From contig NW_026731570.1 in the NCBI RefSeq assembly GCF_028476545.1, positions 818,001 to 882,000 of the forward strand: a stretch of DNA of 64,000 nt. The letters run 5' to 3'. The stretch comes from Physella acuta (lineage: Eukaryota; Mollusca; Gastropoda; Physidae). The first letter of the stretch is position 1. Every line of letters begins with the position of its first letter. This document shows positions 10,550 to 22,592 of this stretch, one piece after another. A model generated the notes under the pieces. It saw nothing but the letters and a program-made list of their open reading frames with translations. It was not told the DNA's origin and made no database searches. A program made the translations under genes and the position numbers.

Positions 10550-10855
10550 AGCGCGATCACATCGATTGGGGCCGAAGTAACTGTGTCAATAGGCCTTCAG
10601 TCTTGTCGGTATCTTTAGAAATCATGTCCTCAATTTTATGGTCCTTAGGGCGTAATTAAATTAAGCTAATTACGGTCTCTAATTGCTAGTTTTTATGATT
10701 GCATCTGAAATTGTTAGGCGAAAGTAGCCTGCATGCCGAATTTCAGATCTATAGAGCAATCAGAAGTGGGCTAATTTTCGATGTCAATTTTAACAACAAA
10801 CAAATCCATCCACAAACGCGAAGCTGAGTTAAGAAAAACGTGTTAAAAAAAAAAA

Positions 10856-11066
10856 AAACCAAGCAGGCTGAAATCGGAGTCAATGGCCTCAATGGCGCAT
10901 AACCAGTTGACACGTAACCTTAATTGTGATGAAGGCGTAGTCGAGTCGGCAAAAGCTCATGGTTGATAAATTAAAAAAAAAAGTCTCGACTTCAAATCCT
11001 CTGGCAGATAAGACTCGATCCCTTCCAACACTTAAAATTAAGAACGAAGATGAAGACGAAGCACAT
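10856..11066 (+). mobile_element. tRNA-derived SINE (SINE2)
   Basis: Begins after an A-run with CCAAGCAGGCTGAAATCGG, contains box A-like GTAGTCGAGTCGGC and a box B-like CTCGACTTCAAATCC, and ends near TTAAGAACGAAGATGAAG. Same family as 2,105-2,402 and the right-arm copy at 48,420-48,640. Confidence 0.6.
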
Positions 11067-11125
11067 ATATAATTAAAGTGTGATAAATAAGAAACACAGA
11101 TGATTTGTTATCATTATAGATTAGG

Positions 11126-11258
<133 letters not shown>

Positions 11259-11623
11259 AAACTCCAATAATAGTGTTTATTCAAGTAATGTAACAAAAGT
11301 GACACTAGACACTTGTTGGGTTTTATGTTTTTGTTTTTGTTTGGGGTTCATTTATTTAAGACATCCACACGGTGTAACATTCCTACATCAAAAGGTTTAC
11401 GACAAGAGGTTATTTTTAACTACGGAGACAGGACAAATAGCCTCAGACTAAATATCCCTGACAAAATTTATCACGGACATATTATCTCAATATTAGGTTT
11501 TATTTGTGTGTGTGTTTAATAGCGTTCCTCTCTTGCTGCTTCCCCGATCAAACAAGGGTAGGCAGCAAGAGCAGGTTTACATGAGCATATACATACATGA
11601 AATACTATACATATTTAAACAAT

Positions 11624-11980
11624 TTAATCCGTGCTTGTCGTATTTTCCGTGTCTTTCTGTTTCCTTGATTTACTTGTTTTCACTTCCGGTTTCTTGGTTT
11701 CTTTTAAAATAACATAAAGTACATGACAAAACATGATCACTTTTAGCAGTTCCTTGGCCTTTGTTCTTAAGTGTATTACAATCTTGGTTGGGCGGTGGTT
11801 GGTTCTTAGTTGGTAGTTGTAGTTTGAGAGTATCAATGAAGGATGTTCCGTTGTTGAAAGGGCGAGTCTGGTGTCTTGTCGTTGATGGTAGAGTTGATCG
11901 AATGCTGTAGAGCTTGGAGAGGGTAGTTGAGGTAGTGTTGAGATGTCGTTTTTCATAGGTTGCTTTGATTTATTGTTCAT
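11624..11980 (-). CDS. 118-aa element A open frame, unknown function
   Basis: Starts MNNKSKQPMKND and ends in a basic Lys/Glu/Thr-rich tail. The right-arm copy (47449-47805) encodes the same 118 residues with roughly eight differences, and both are open. The DNA aligns with element A copies at 3.0 and 58.2 kb, where the frame is not kept, so it may be chance plus recent duplication. No family recognised. Confidence 0.3.
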   Translation of the reverse strand: MNNKSKQPMKNDISTLPQLPSPSSTAFDQLYHQRQDTRLALSTTEHPSLILSNYNYQLRTNHRPTKIVIHLRTKAKELLKVIMFCHVLYVILKETKKPEVKTSKSRKQKDTENTTSTD

Positions 11981-12282
11981 TGCAGTTTGAGTAAGAGTGA
12001 ACTTGTGTCGTAGGGAATTCTTGAGTAGTCAAGTAGTTGAAGTGGGCGGAATAATGTTGAAGAATGTTTTATTTTTGTGATATTGCTGTGTCGAGGAATA
12101 TGGATGTGAAGAATTTGAGAGTAGTCGAGTAGTCGAAATGGGCGAAGTGAGGCTGTTGACGAATGTTTATTTTATGAGAGATGAGTACTCGTGAAGTTGT
12201 TTGATTAGTTGATCTTTGAGGGATGTCGAGATGACTTGGTGATGGTTGTGAAGGAGCCTCCCACCTCAGATTCCTCCTAGGT

Positions 12283-12472
12283 CAGGGGTCGGCAACCTTT
12301 TGAAGCGGAAGAGCCAAAAGTTACAATTTTCAAAATTTCCCTGGTTTTAAAGAGCCATTAACATTTTTAAAATTTCAAATATTTTATTTTTTTATTAAGA
12401 TTATTAGTATTTGTTCAAGGAGCTGAAGAGCCGCATCTTAATATCAAGGGAGCCGCAGCTTGCCGACCCCTG
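12283..12472. mobile_element. hAT MITE, CAGGGGTCGGCAACC family
   Basis: Near-perfect terminal repeats (left CAGGGGTCGGCAACC) and an exact 8-bp target duplication TCCTAGGT at 12275-12282 and 12473-12480. Inserted in the CCTAGG palindrome of element A; the 47.0-kb and 58.8-kb copies are occupied at the same site and the 3.0-kb copy is empty. Confidence 0.9.
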
Positions 12473-12621
12473 TCCTAGGTGGGTGTCGTATGGCTGAAAT
12501 ATGGTAAAATAAAAATTAGCCACTCGTGTAATTGAAGCCACCCAATTAAGAACTGAGTAAGATGTAAATGTATAGATTTACGTGGTTTGATCTCTGTAAA
12601 AAACATTATGATATAAGCTTT

Positions 12622-12985
12622 CTTGGTATAAATATTACAGCTGGTTGATACTATTGTCTACTTATTCTTTGATTAGCAACTAACAATTACTAGGAGTTGT
12701 GATTAACACTTTGTTATTAATCACCAAATGTTTTAAATTCTTTTTTTGTAGTTTAATTTTTTATAATTAATACTAACGTTTGTTTACTTGTTTTTATTTC
12801 AATATATATTAACACTTTTTTCTTTTCTTTTTATCGTTTAATTATAAAATTACCTCCCTTGAAAAAAAAACATTGCTTGTTATTTCCCCTGACAAAAAAG
12901 TTCAACGCGTGAAATACTTTGACCCAAACAGAAGACGACACAAACCGCTGTGAACTGTGTTACACCTTGGTGCACTTGGACTAAC
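12622..12985 (-). mobile_element. LINE-family leader module, left arm
   Basis: Minus-strand copy of the conserved module, from GTGCACCAAGGTGTAAC near 12,980 to TTTATACCAAG at 12,622. No 15-bp array precedes it; upstream is the duplicated flank. Confidence 0.85.
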
Positions 12986-13194
12986 ACTAATAATCTGTGG
13001 GCATTTTACCCCCGCTTCACCCCACCCCCACCTCTCCCTAATTCTTCAGCAGTTCTTAACACACAAAAAAATTACCAATCACTCTCTAGATGGCATTCGT
13101 ACGGGTACACGGATTAGCGCGGCGTGAGTACACCCCAGTAGCACGTGCATCAATCATTGACCAGCCGGGTGAGAAACACAATCAGCGCCGTGGT

Positions 13195-13600
13195 AACAAG
13201 GTCGGTAACCGGATCTGTTTGACACGTGGCAGGATAGCCGGACCCGATAGCCGGCACACTGAGTTAGCCAGACCCGTAAGCCGGACCAATGATTTAGCTG
13301 GAGCACAGAGTTAGCCGGACCACAGAGTTAGCCGAACCACTAAACTAGCCGTACCACTGGGTTAGCAGGAATACTAAATTAGCCGGACCCAATGAGTTAA
13401 CCGGAACACTGAGTATCGGACAAGTGAATTAGACGGACTCGTAAGTCGGATCACTGATTTTGCCGGACCACTGATTTTGCCGGACCACTGCGTTAGCCGG
13501 AATACTTACTTAGCCGGACCGCTAAGCTAACCGCGCCACTGATTTAACCGGACCTTTGAAAACTAGACCAAAATTAGCCCACTAGTAAACCGGACCACGG
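13195..13600. repeat. Degenerate GTTAGCCGGACCACTGA tandem repeat
   Basis: About twenty imperfect units of roughly 17-18 bp built on AGCCGGACC. The inverted arm has the same array at 45,590-46,010. Unit order is largely kept between arms, so the array predates the duplication. Confidence 0.85.
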
Positions 13601-13990
13601 AATGAAAGAACTTTTCTCTTAGCAGCCGACACGTGATACCCGTCTCGCAGCATCAATCATGCATGTGTTCATAAGCCGTGGGCGCCATGTTTCTTGTCGT
13701 GACGTCACACATCATAAAGGTAACCTCTGATCAAAATCTCCCCCCCCCCTCCCTACCCGAACAAGATAGTAGAGATGGCTTACAGTAATGTTATATAGGG
13801 ATTATGGCCGAGCCTGAGGGAATGATCTGTTTCAGCTGTCTCTTGTAGCTTTCTATAATTCATGATATTGTGGTTCTGTCAATAAAACAGCAACATGGGA
13901 TCTATAAATAGCCAAATCTAGATCGTGTGCAGTGAAAGAATCGCCATACTTTAATGCTGATTTTTTTTTTAATATTAGAGGGGGGGGGGA

Positions 13991-14345
13991 GGGATTTGCA
14001 GATATAGATTTGTCGTTATCTCTTCTTAATCTGAATATTTGTTCTAAAATGTAACACTCAAACATTTGAACACAGTAGACGAACTGCATTCGTGTATAAT
14101 TGAGCAAGATTGTATTATTTTAGCAAGTAAGAAACTAATAGATGCTTAAAACAGGGTTTAAGTTTTCAATAAAATTCCCTTTCCATTCAGGAAGTATTTT
14201 TATCAACTAACCAAAGTTTCACGGCGACTACATGAAAGGTTCAGCCATACACAACGGGTACACACACAGACACACACAGACACACAGACACACAGATACA
14301 CAGACACACAGAGACATACAAACCCACATACATTCATTTTTATGT
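13991..14345. other. No gene; includes CACACAGA microsatellite
   Basis: AT-rich sequence with a CACACAGA/CACAGA simple repeat at about 14,258-14,325. Nothing else recognised. Confidence 0.6.
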
Positions 14346-14443
14346 GTATAGGGCTGGTAAGTAGGTCACCAACTAGTTCTATGGCTCATGCAGTTTTTAT
14401 TGAGCCGTAGAACTGGTTGATGACCTACTTACCAGCCCTATAG
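14346..14443. repeat. Near-perfect hairpin (fold-back) of about 45-bp arms
   Basis: TATAGGGCTGGTAAGTAGGT at the left pairs with ACCTACTTACCAGCCCTATA at the right, with a few mismatches inside and a loop of about 5 bp. It may be a miniature fold-back element; no clear target duplication. Confidence 0.8.
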
Positions 14444-14567
14444 ACGACGCGACCTGAAACCCTATTTTTCTAATTAAGTCGAGATGTCTGACCAAGTCTA
14501 ATTTACCTAATTGACGAGTTGCTCGACATTAGACAATTCTCGTCGCGAACCTTACCAAGGAAATAAA

Positions 14568-14731
14568 AGCCAGTGTTACTTCCAGACTTTTTTCTCCGGG
14601 GGGGGGGGGGGGGGGGCACTTGAAATTTTCGGGGGGGGGGGGGGGAGGGCCAACATGTTTCGGGGTGACGGACACTAGTAAAAGTGTATGTTTACTATAT
14701 AAAATCCATCTCGTTCGAAGAGATGTCTGGA
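14568..14731. mobile_element. MITE with CAG.GTT.CTTCCAGAC ends
   Basis: Starts CAGTGTTACTTCCAGAC and ends GTCTGGAAGAAACTCTG, bounding G-homopolymers. Flanking 8-mers ATAAAAGC and AGAAAAAC match at six of eight positions, a decayed target duplication. Relatives lie at 26,210-26,366 and about 26,865-27,041. Confidence 0.6.
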
Positions 14732-14739
14732 AGAAACTC

Positions 14740-15430
14740 TGAGAAAAACCCAGCCTATGCTTTTGCTGGAAGAAGTAGATTGTTTCGAAATTATTATTAT
14801 TTTTTTTGTTGTGGTTGTTGAAGACACGGAGAGTGGTAAATTACTTAAGTTCCATAAATATGAAGACAATTTAATGATGAAACCAATGCTACTATTAACA
14901 GGAATTACTTGAGCATTACAATAAATACAATAAATGATAGATAGAATTGAGAGATTTGAGCAATTTAAAACAAATGCAAGTTCTATGGTGTTCATAGTAG
15001 ATTCTCTCAACACCAAAACAAATGAGATCAACATTGAGCCATTTAAAATTAATGCTGGTTCGCTTCAAATGAAATTGCTGGATTTGAAAACCAAACATTT
15101 GTGAAGTGGTAAGTTCACGGAAATCAAGACCAATTAGAAGATTTGGAGGTCCAGTAAAACATGCACGTTTCACTGCACAACTGGACAGCTCTACTAGAAT
15201 TGACACGAGTTGATGCACTAATATGTGACGCATGGAATAGTCTCCCAGGATAGTAAAATGAGGTGAAGAAGTTGATATCTGGAGTGCTGACGATCTTCTG
15301 GTCAACATATTCATGCATGCCAGCGTTTTCTTTTATGAATATAATAAAAAGTAAACAATCGACTCGTCATTTGCATATTAAAACATAGGTGAAAAGTAAT
15401 TAAATCTTGATGATATTAAAAACCAAGGAG
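14740..15430 (+). mobile_element. hAT transposase 3' remnant with dimerisation-domain motifs
   Basis: The plus strand reads as a decayed hAT C-terminus with several stops and frame changes: DAGSLQMKLLDLKTKHL near 15,050, then VLTIFWSTYSCMPAFSFMNI near 15,280, then IKSKQSTRH. The last two match the hAT dimerisation signature (IFGSTYLCE.AFS.MN..KSK). The same text occurs at 29,150-29,445. It belongs with the long-terminal-repeat hAT family of this window; subfamily is from memory. Confidence 0.7.
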
Positions 15431-15465
15431 CGCACAAGCTAATGATATAATATATTATTTAATAA

Positions 15466-16100
<635 letters not shown>

Positions 16101-16108
16101 TTTAATAA

Positions 16109-16430
16109 GCCAAGACTAGACCAAAGCTTCAGCCGTTGATAACATACCACGACAACGATGTTGTATGACAACATGCAACGGCAACCTGAAGTAAACACAA
16201 AGCGAAAAAGAAAGCAAACAGCCCATTTAACAACAACCGCAAAACACTTCTTATTTAAATATAAATAAACAGAACAACCGTATACGTTTTTTGTTTTTTT
16301 AAGACAGTTCATGGGGGGGCGGGTGTACAGAAGTCACTTACCCTTGAGACCATTTAGGTCTAAGATTGACCAATGGACCTTACAGAACCCAATGACGTCG
16401 AGCGAGGTCACGCGATTAATGATGGCGGAC
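16109..16430. other. No gene seen
   Basis: A-rich single-copy-looking sequence with a G-tract at about 16,312. No ORF above background. Confidence 0.5.
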
Positions 16431-16960
16431 GGTTAGGTTCATAATAGGTTTATGTTAGGTTCATAAGTTTATGCTAGTTTAAGTTAGGTTTATGTTAGGT
16501 TCATAGTTTTATATTAGGCTTATGTTAGGTTCGTAGGTTTTTGTTAGGTTCATGATAGGTTTATGATAAGTTTATGTCAGGTTCATGTTAGGTTGATAAA
16601 TTTATGTTATGTTCATAGGTTTATGTTAGGCTTGTGTCAGGTTGATAGGTTTATTTTAGGTTGATAGGTTTATGTTAGGTTCAAAGGTATATGTTAGGTT
16701 CATGATAGGTTTAAAGGTTTATGTTAAGTTCAAAGCTATATGTTAGGTTCATGATAGGTTCAAAAGTTTATGTTAGGTTCAAAGGTATATGTATTGTTCA
16801 CGTTAGGTTTATGTTAGGTTTGTGTTAGGTTCATGTTAGGTTAACGATTAATTCAAGTTAGGTTCTTGTTACTTTAATATCGAGTGCAATTTAGTAATTC
16901 GTGTTACGTTCAATTAAGGTGTAAAATTAAGCAACTTGCTAGCATTCATGTTAGGTTAGA
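16430..16960 (+). repeat. Degenerate TTAGGTT(C/T)ATG repeat
   Basis: Roughly forty imperfect 10-12-bp units of the form TTATGTTAGGTTCATA. Irregular phasing; runs into the leader module at about 16,965. Confidence 0.85.
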
Positions 16961-16964
16961 TATT

Positions 16965-17850
16965 TTGTCTATATCTCACGCATGGAACTTTTTTGTTAGG
17001 GGAGAAAACTAACACTGTTTTCTTTTAAAGGGAGGATATTATCAAATTAAACGATAAAAAGAAATGAAGAAAATAATAATATATTTCATGCAAAAACAAG
17101 TAAACTAACGTTAGTGTAAATTATAGAAAATTAAATTACAAAAATATATTTTAAAATCTTTGATGATTAATAACAACATCTTAATTACAACACATAGTAA
17201 TTGGTAATTGTTGATCGAATAATTAGAAGTCACTTATAGCAACCAGCTTTAATATTAATACCAAGAAAATTCGATAAACGATGTTAATGTTTTTGTATCC
17301 GATGGCTAGCTATTATTTATTTGCTTAGTATTAAAAATATAAATATCCGCCCACTCACCCGCTGCCCACTTCAGCCTCAGTCATGGTAAACCCAAATCCC
17401 CTTTAACTGTTCCAACGACCCCACCACCCACCAAAAGCATTACTTTCAAATATTTATTTATTTTTATTTATTTACTTATTTATTTTTGTAATTCACTATT
17501 GTACAAATGTAAACGAAATCTGTGTAAAACAACAAATGTGTGTGTGTGTGTATGTGACTACTCTACTGCTAATTCATTTTTCTTTGGTATTTACTATGTT
17601 TAATGTACGAATGGGATGAAATCCATGCAAACTAGCTTTTTTTTCGACAATTCTTCCATGTTATACTTTTTTCACCCAACTTTGTTGGCAAACATGTTAT
17701 AAACCAGCCTTTTTTCAATTTTTGAACCAACAAGTTTTAAATTCAATGTATCTTTTGTATTCATTTACATATTTTGCTATTTATTTACTATACTCTGTAC
17801 ACCAATGTAACTATCCTGTATAAATAAAAGTGTTAAAAAAAAAATATTTG
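16965..17850 (+). mobile_element. ORF-less LINE derivative: leader module joined to LINE 3'UTR
   Basis: A leader module lacking its first ~60 bp (16,965-17,267, ending TTAATACCAAG) is followed by ~90 bp and then LINE 3'UTR-like sequence (CCCCTTTAACTGTTCCAACG at about 17,398, compare 40,235) ending AATAAAAGTGTTAAAAAAAA at 17,824-17,847. Neither ORF is present. Same architecture as 43,570-44,345. Confidence 0.7.
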
Positions 17851-18249
17851 CTTAGGCCAGGACAATCTTTTTATGTTTTATCTGTGGAACAGTCTCTGTT
17901 CTGGTATAGTACATAGTTGTATTATAAGTTTGTTATATTAAGGTCATACAATTAACATACAATGGCAAATTATTGTACACATTGAAATATGATATGGGTA
18001 TTTCGTTAAATGGTTAAGGAAACAAGCTAGAATCCAACGGACACAACATCTTGATGTCTTGGATTTATCAGATGGGCGCTGCCTTCCCGCACAGTCAACA
18101 ACCAATGCAGAACTAATTGTACTGGTTGAAGAAGCTGTAATAACCGGTTTAATGATAGTGGCACCGCCCATGACGTTCTGATTAGAATCAGCAGCGATAA
18201 AATGCGTATTAACATTCTAAGTCAGTTTTGGAATTTAATATGCATTGTC
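17851..18249. other. No gene seen
   Basis: AT-rich sequence between a LINE 3' end and the 69-bp satellite. Nothing recognised. Confidence 0.5.
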
Positions 18250-19465
18250 AAAAAAATGCAATCAGAATCTATAGCTAAATATGCAATATCTTTTACTGTA
18301 TGGCTCGGAGCTAGGTTATAGACAGTGGAGAATGAATCTCTAGCTAAATATAAAGTATCCTTTACTGTATGGCACGGAGCTAGGTTATAGACAGTGGAGA
18401 ATGAATCTATAGCTAAATATAATGTATCCTTTACTGTATGGCACGGAGCTAGGTTATAGACAGTGGAGAATGAATCTATAGCTAAATATAATGTATCTTT
18501 TACTGTATGGCTGGGAGCTAGGTTATAGATAGTGGAGAATGAATCTATAGCTAAATATAATGTATCCTTTACTGTATGGCACGGAGCTAGGTTATAGACA
18601 GTGGAGAATGAATCTATAGCTAAATATAATGTATCTTTTACTGTATGGCACGGAGCTAGGTTATAGACAGTGGAGAATGAATCTATAGCTAAATATAACG
18701 TATATTTTACTGTATGGCTCGGAGCTAGGTTATAGACAGTGGAGAATGAATCTATAGCTAAATATAACGTATCTTTTACTGTATGGCACGGAGCTAGGTT
18801 ATAGACAGTGGAGAATGAATCTAGATCTATAGCTAAATATAACGTATCTTTTACTGTATAGCACGGAGCTAGGTTATAGACAGTGGAGAATGAATCTAGA
18901 TCTATAGCTAAATATAACGTATCTTTTACTGCATGACACGGAGCTAGGTTATAGACAGTGGAGAATGAATCTAGATCTATAGCTAAATATAATGTATATT
19001 TTACTGTATGGCTGGGAGCTAGGTTATAGACAGTGGAGAGTGAATCTATAGCTAAATATTATGTATCTTTGACTGTATGGCTCGGAGCTAGGTTATAGAC
19101 GGTGGAGAATGAATCTATAGCTAAATATAATGTATCTTTTACTGTATGGCTCGGAGCTAGGTTATAGACAGTAGATAACGAACCTATAGCTAAATATAAT
19201 GTATCTTTTACTGTATGGCACGGAGCTAGGTTATAGACATTGGAGAATGAATCTCTAGCTAAATATGCTGTATCTTTTACTGTATGGCTCGGAGCTAGGT
19301 TATAGACAATGGAGAATGAATCTATAGCTAAATATAAAGTATCTTTTACTGTATGGCTCGGAGCTAGGTTATAGACAGTGGAGAATGAATATCTAGCTAA
19401 ATATAAAGTATCTTTTACTGTATGGCTCGGAGCTAGGTTATAGACAGTGGAGAACGAAAAGTTAG
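18250..19465. repeat. 69-bp tandem satellite, about 17 units
   Basis: Unit contains CTATAGCTAAATATAATG and GGAGCTAGGTTATAGACAG. Most units are 69 bp; three consecutive boundaries carry a 6-bp insertion (TCTAGA) giving 75 bp. Because 69 is divisible by three, the minus strand has a long open frame (19059-19517) of 23-residue repeats; this follows from periodicity and is not called as a gene. Some variants are shared by neighbouring units, indicating local homogenisation. Confidence 0.95.
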
Positions 19466-20589
19466 TACCTAGGGCACAAGAGGATTGGTAATTCAGTCTC
19501 AGGAGGTCAAGGCACACACTCGAGTTAAATGATTCACGATCGGATTTTTTCAGTGTGTACGCTACAACTATTGAGAAGAAGCTTTTGGTTCCTCCAAAAA
19601 GTTAAGAACCACTGCTTTATAGTGTACTTTGTAGACGTTGCAAGCTAATTTGGTTTACTTTTGGTCGTGTCTTTAGAACACTTTCGATTACAGTATATTA
19701 CAGTTTTAAATTATCAGATAGGTTTAACAAAGTGTTATGAAAAAAGCAATAAAAATGGTCTATTCAGTGCAATAAACTAATTATCTTCTCTCTTAATATT
19801 TTGGCAAAGAGTGTCGCTTTCTATCCACCCGCTTCGACAGTCTGCTATTTTACTGATCGGATAGCGATACTACAATCCGTGATATTTAGTTCTCTTTAAT
19901 ACAGTGAACCAGGTAAGATGTAACGCAAGTAAAAGTAACCGATCTCTCACGTTGAGAGGATTGTAAGAATCGTACAAAGAACTAGTCTATTTCTTAGCAA
20001 AATTGGTAGTTAAATCGGACATAAAGCGTTAATACAATTGGTTTCTTTTCAAAGTGTAAAGAGAGTAATCTACTCACCGATTTTTTTTGGTAAAAAAGCT
20101 CCCTTCCCTCTCGAACGTCTTGGACAAAGTTGGTAGAGCGAATTTTAATCGTCACTAACATTTTTTTAATGTTACATAATCGTAAAATACGCTTTAGGAC
20201 AATGGGTTTCAACTCACTAATCCAGTATAAATTTCTCCGATTTTAGTCTTTGAAAAAGCGCCCCCCTCCCCCACTAGGAAAAGATGGAAAGTGTTTTTTT
20301 TCCGGTTACTGTTTCTAAAGGGTATATGTTTTATAGTTAAACTATCAGGTAGAAAAGAATTAAATCAGCGCGTAGAAGTTTTTAGCCATTACATTTCTTA
20401 ACTTAGGGTGTTTATACTTCAAAACTGAAACTAAAAATGAGCTTTTGAATATTTTTCTACCGCTTTTGGCGCCCCCATAGTCTGGGCGCCCGGGGGGGGG
20501 GGGGGGGGGGGCGCCTTCTACGCCCCCCCCCCCCCCTTAGCTACGCCTCTGACCCAAAGTAAACCTCAGCACACCCACCGTAGATTTAT
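19466..20589. other. No gene; two probable hAT element ends
   Basis: GTTAAGAACCACTG at about 19,600 resembles the terminal sequence of a hAT element, and TTAGCTACGCCTCTG ending at about 20,552 resembles the right end of the GAGGCGTAGC family; I could not find the partner ends. C/G homopolymers lie at 20,490-20,536. Otherwise unrecognised. Confidence 0.4.
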
Positions 20590-22592
20590 TTATATATATA
20601 CACACACACACTCAAATATTTACCTTGCCAACACCACACAATCATTTCTCTCACGCTAAATTCTCCCACACTAAATTCCTCCACACTAAATTCTCTCACA
20701 CTAAATTAATCCACACTAAATTCCTCCACACTAAATTCTCCCGCACTATGTTCTCCAACACTAAATTCTCCCACATTAAATTCCTCCACACTAAATTCTC
20801 CTGCACTAAGTTCTCCCACAATAAATTCTCCCACATTAAATTCCTCCACACTAAATTCTCCCGCACTATGTTCTCCCACAATAAATTCTCCCACATTAAA
20901 TTCCTCCACACTAAATTCTCCCGCACTAAGTTCTCCCACAATTAATTCTCCCACATTAAATTCCTCCACACTAAATTCTCCCGCACTAAGTTCTCCCACA
21001 ATAAATTCTCCAAAACTAAATATCTTCCATATCTAAACACGATACGAAAATAGTTTCCAACAAAATCACCCAAACATTCAACTCCCCCTTACTAGATTCC
21101 ATCACTAAATTTACACACACTAAATTCTTCCACACTAAATTTTCCCACACTAAATTCTCCCACACTAAATTCTCCATCACTAAACTCTCCCACACTAAAA
21201 ATCTCCCAAATCTAAACTCGATACAAAAATAGTTTCCACCAAAATCTCCCAAACATTCAACTCCCCCATACTAGATTACATGACACACTCCCCCCCCCCC
21301 CCCCCCCAGAATATTAGTGTTAGTCCCGAAAGTGCACCAAGGTGTAACACAGTTCACAGCGGTTTGCTGTCGTCTTCTGTTTCTGTCAAAATATCTCGCA
21401 CGTAGAACTTTTTTGTCAGAGGAAATAACAATGTTTTTTTAAAGGGGGGTAACTATGTAATTGAACAATAAAAAGAAAAGAAAAAAGAATACTACACATT
21501 TAAACAAAAACAAGTAAACAAACGTTAGTATTAATTATAAAAAACTAAATTACAAAGAACATTTTAAAAACTTTTAGTGAATAATAACAAAATATTAATC
21601 ACTACTAATAGTAATTGTTAGTTGCTAATTTAATAATAAGTAGTCATTAATATCAACAGCTGTAACATTAATACCAAGAAAACTAATTAAGCAATGCTTG
21701 GTACTCTAGACACATTTGGAGATTTATTTCTGTTACTTATTAACATTCCCAAAAACACATTTCGTGTGTTGAAGAACGTCGACTCAACAATACAGGAACC
21801 AACTCAACAACCATCCTCACAGACAATTTTAACAGAACCACCTAGAGCACCACCCACACCGCAGCAAACATTGGTAACCCCTAACCTGTCGAACCAAAAA
21901 GCGATCCCAAGTACGGCTTACCCGGAGTCACCAACTACATCAACAAAAATCCAAAACACTGGAGAAACACAAAGCCCAGATTCAGAAATAGATAACACCA
22001 CGTCAATGAAAAGAAAAAATGAAATCAGCCCCACAGAACAAGGAAAATTACAAACACCTTAGAAACCCAGCCGCAACAAGAAACTACCACTGAACCAATT
22101 CAAATTCCCAAACCTTTAACTCCTGGAAAAGACAAGAGCTGCGGTTATTGCTTTCACAGTTTCAGTACTGCCAGCGAGTGTAAAACACATACAAAAACTT
22201 CCCATCCTGATACGAGTAAATGCCCGCATTGCAACAATCTGATCAAAAGCAGAGGAGCAATAAAACACCACGTACTAAAACACCCAGACACCGCTGTCTT
22301 CCAGTGTGGATACTGCCTAACAAGTCTATACACCAAATACGACATAGAAAAACACCTCAACGACCAGCACCCCGACAACGACCCCTGCCACAATCAAATA
22401 TTCTACATCCTCAACCCAGACAGATCCATTTCTTACATGTATGCAGACGACAGAACATAAACAGCGAGAAGGACAACTCTTCAAATATGACACGCTGTAC
22501 TCACCACTTAAACGAGTTTTGTCAATCCCTCCTCATCCAGATTCCAACAAAAAAAAAAAAAAAAAAGAAAGCAAAAAAAAAAAAAAAATAAA
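20590..22592 (+). mobile_element. ORF1-only element with long 15-bp array
   Basis: X-like lead-in (AGATTTATTTATATATATACA), then a 15-bp-unit array with higher-order periodicity (about 20,640-21,010, a second block at 21,110-21,200), spacer, conserved module (21,325-21,680), ORF1 remnants and an A-rich tail at 22,550-22,590. No ORF2. Confidence 0.75.
21770..22458 (+). pseudogene. ORF1 remnant with three C2H2 fingers, frame-shifted
   Basis: The Thr/Pro/Gln linker and the KRKNEISPTEQ segment match the full-length ORF1 at 6.9-8.2 kb. That frame stops at 22,062; in another frame from about 22,075 the finger region reads CGYC...H...H, CPHC...H...H and CGYC...H...H to a stop near 22,458. The N-terminal domain and knuckle are missing. 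Confidence 0.7.

Larger units (their letters stand above)
10086..10855. other. Insertion present only in the left arm, inside a SINE A-tail
   Basis: At 48,640-48,660, and in the related SINE pair at 2,105-2,402, SINE1 and SINE2 are separated only by an A- or T-rich stretch. Here the same junction holds about 770 bp comprising a perfect inverted repeat, a tRNA-His-like sequence and about 300 bp of unrecognised sequence ending in an A-run at 10,845. I see no target duplication distinguishable from the A-tail. Confidence 0.6.
11510..12530 (-). mobile_element. Element A relative in the left arm
   Basis: Minus-strand copy ending in the hairpin CTCTTGCTGC / GCAGCAAGAG (about 11,527-11,568) and a short (AC)n-type tail. 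Beyond the 3' end lies TAAAACCTAATATTGAGATA, the same sequence used as target at 2,984, 3,962 and 5,088. A hAT MITE is inserted at 12,283-12,472. Confidence 0.65.

Noticed and set aside
11313-11519. 68-codon hydrophobic frame, also in the right arm
   Set aside because: No ATG start, crosses an element boundary, and its duplication is explained by the inverted arms.
16430-16960. TTAGGTT-rich block as interstitial telomere
   Set aside because: Units are irregular 10-12-mers with CAT spacers, not TTAGGG hexamers.
19059-19517. 152-aa minus-strand frame of 23-residue repeats
   Set aside because: Explained by a 69-bp satellite period divisible by three; no start context, flanking exon or known domain.
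20625-20999. Repeating HTKFS and VGEFS open frames on both strands of the 15-bp arrays
   Set aside because: A 15-bp period keeps frames open on both strands; the arrays are element leader sequence.
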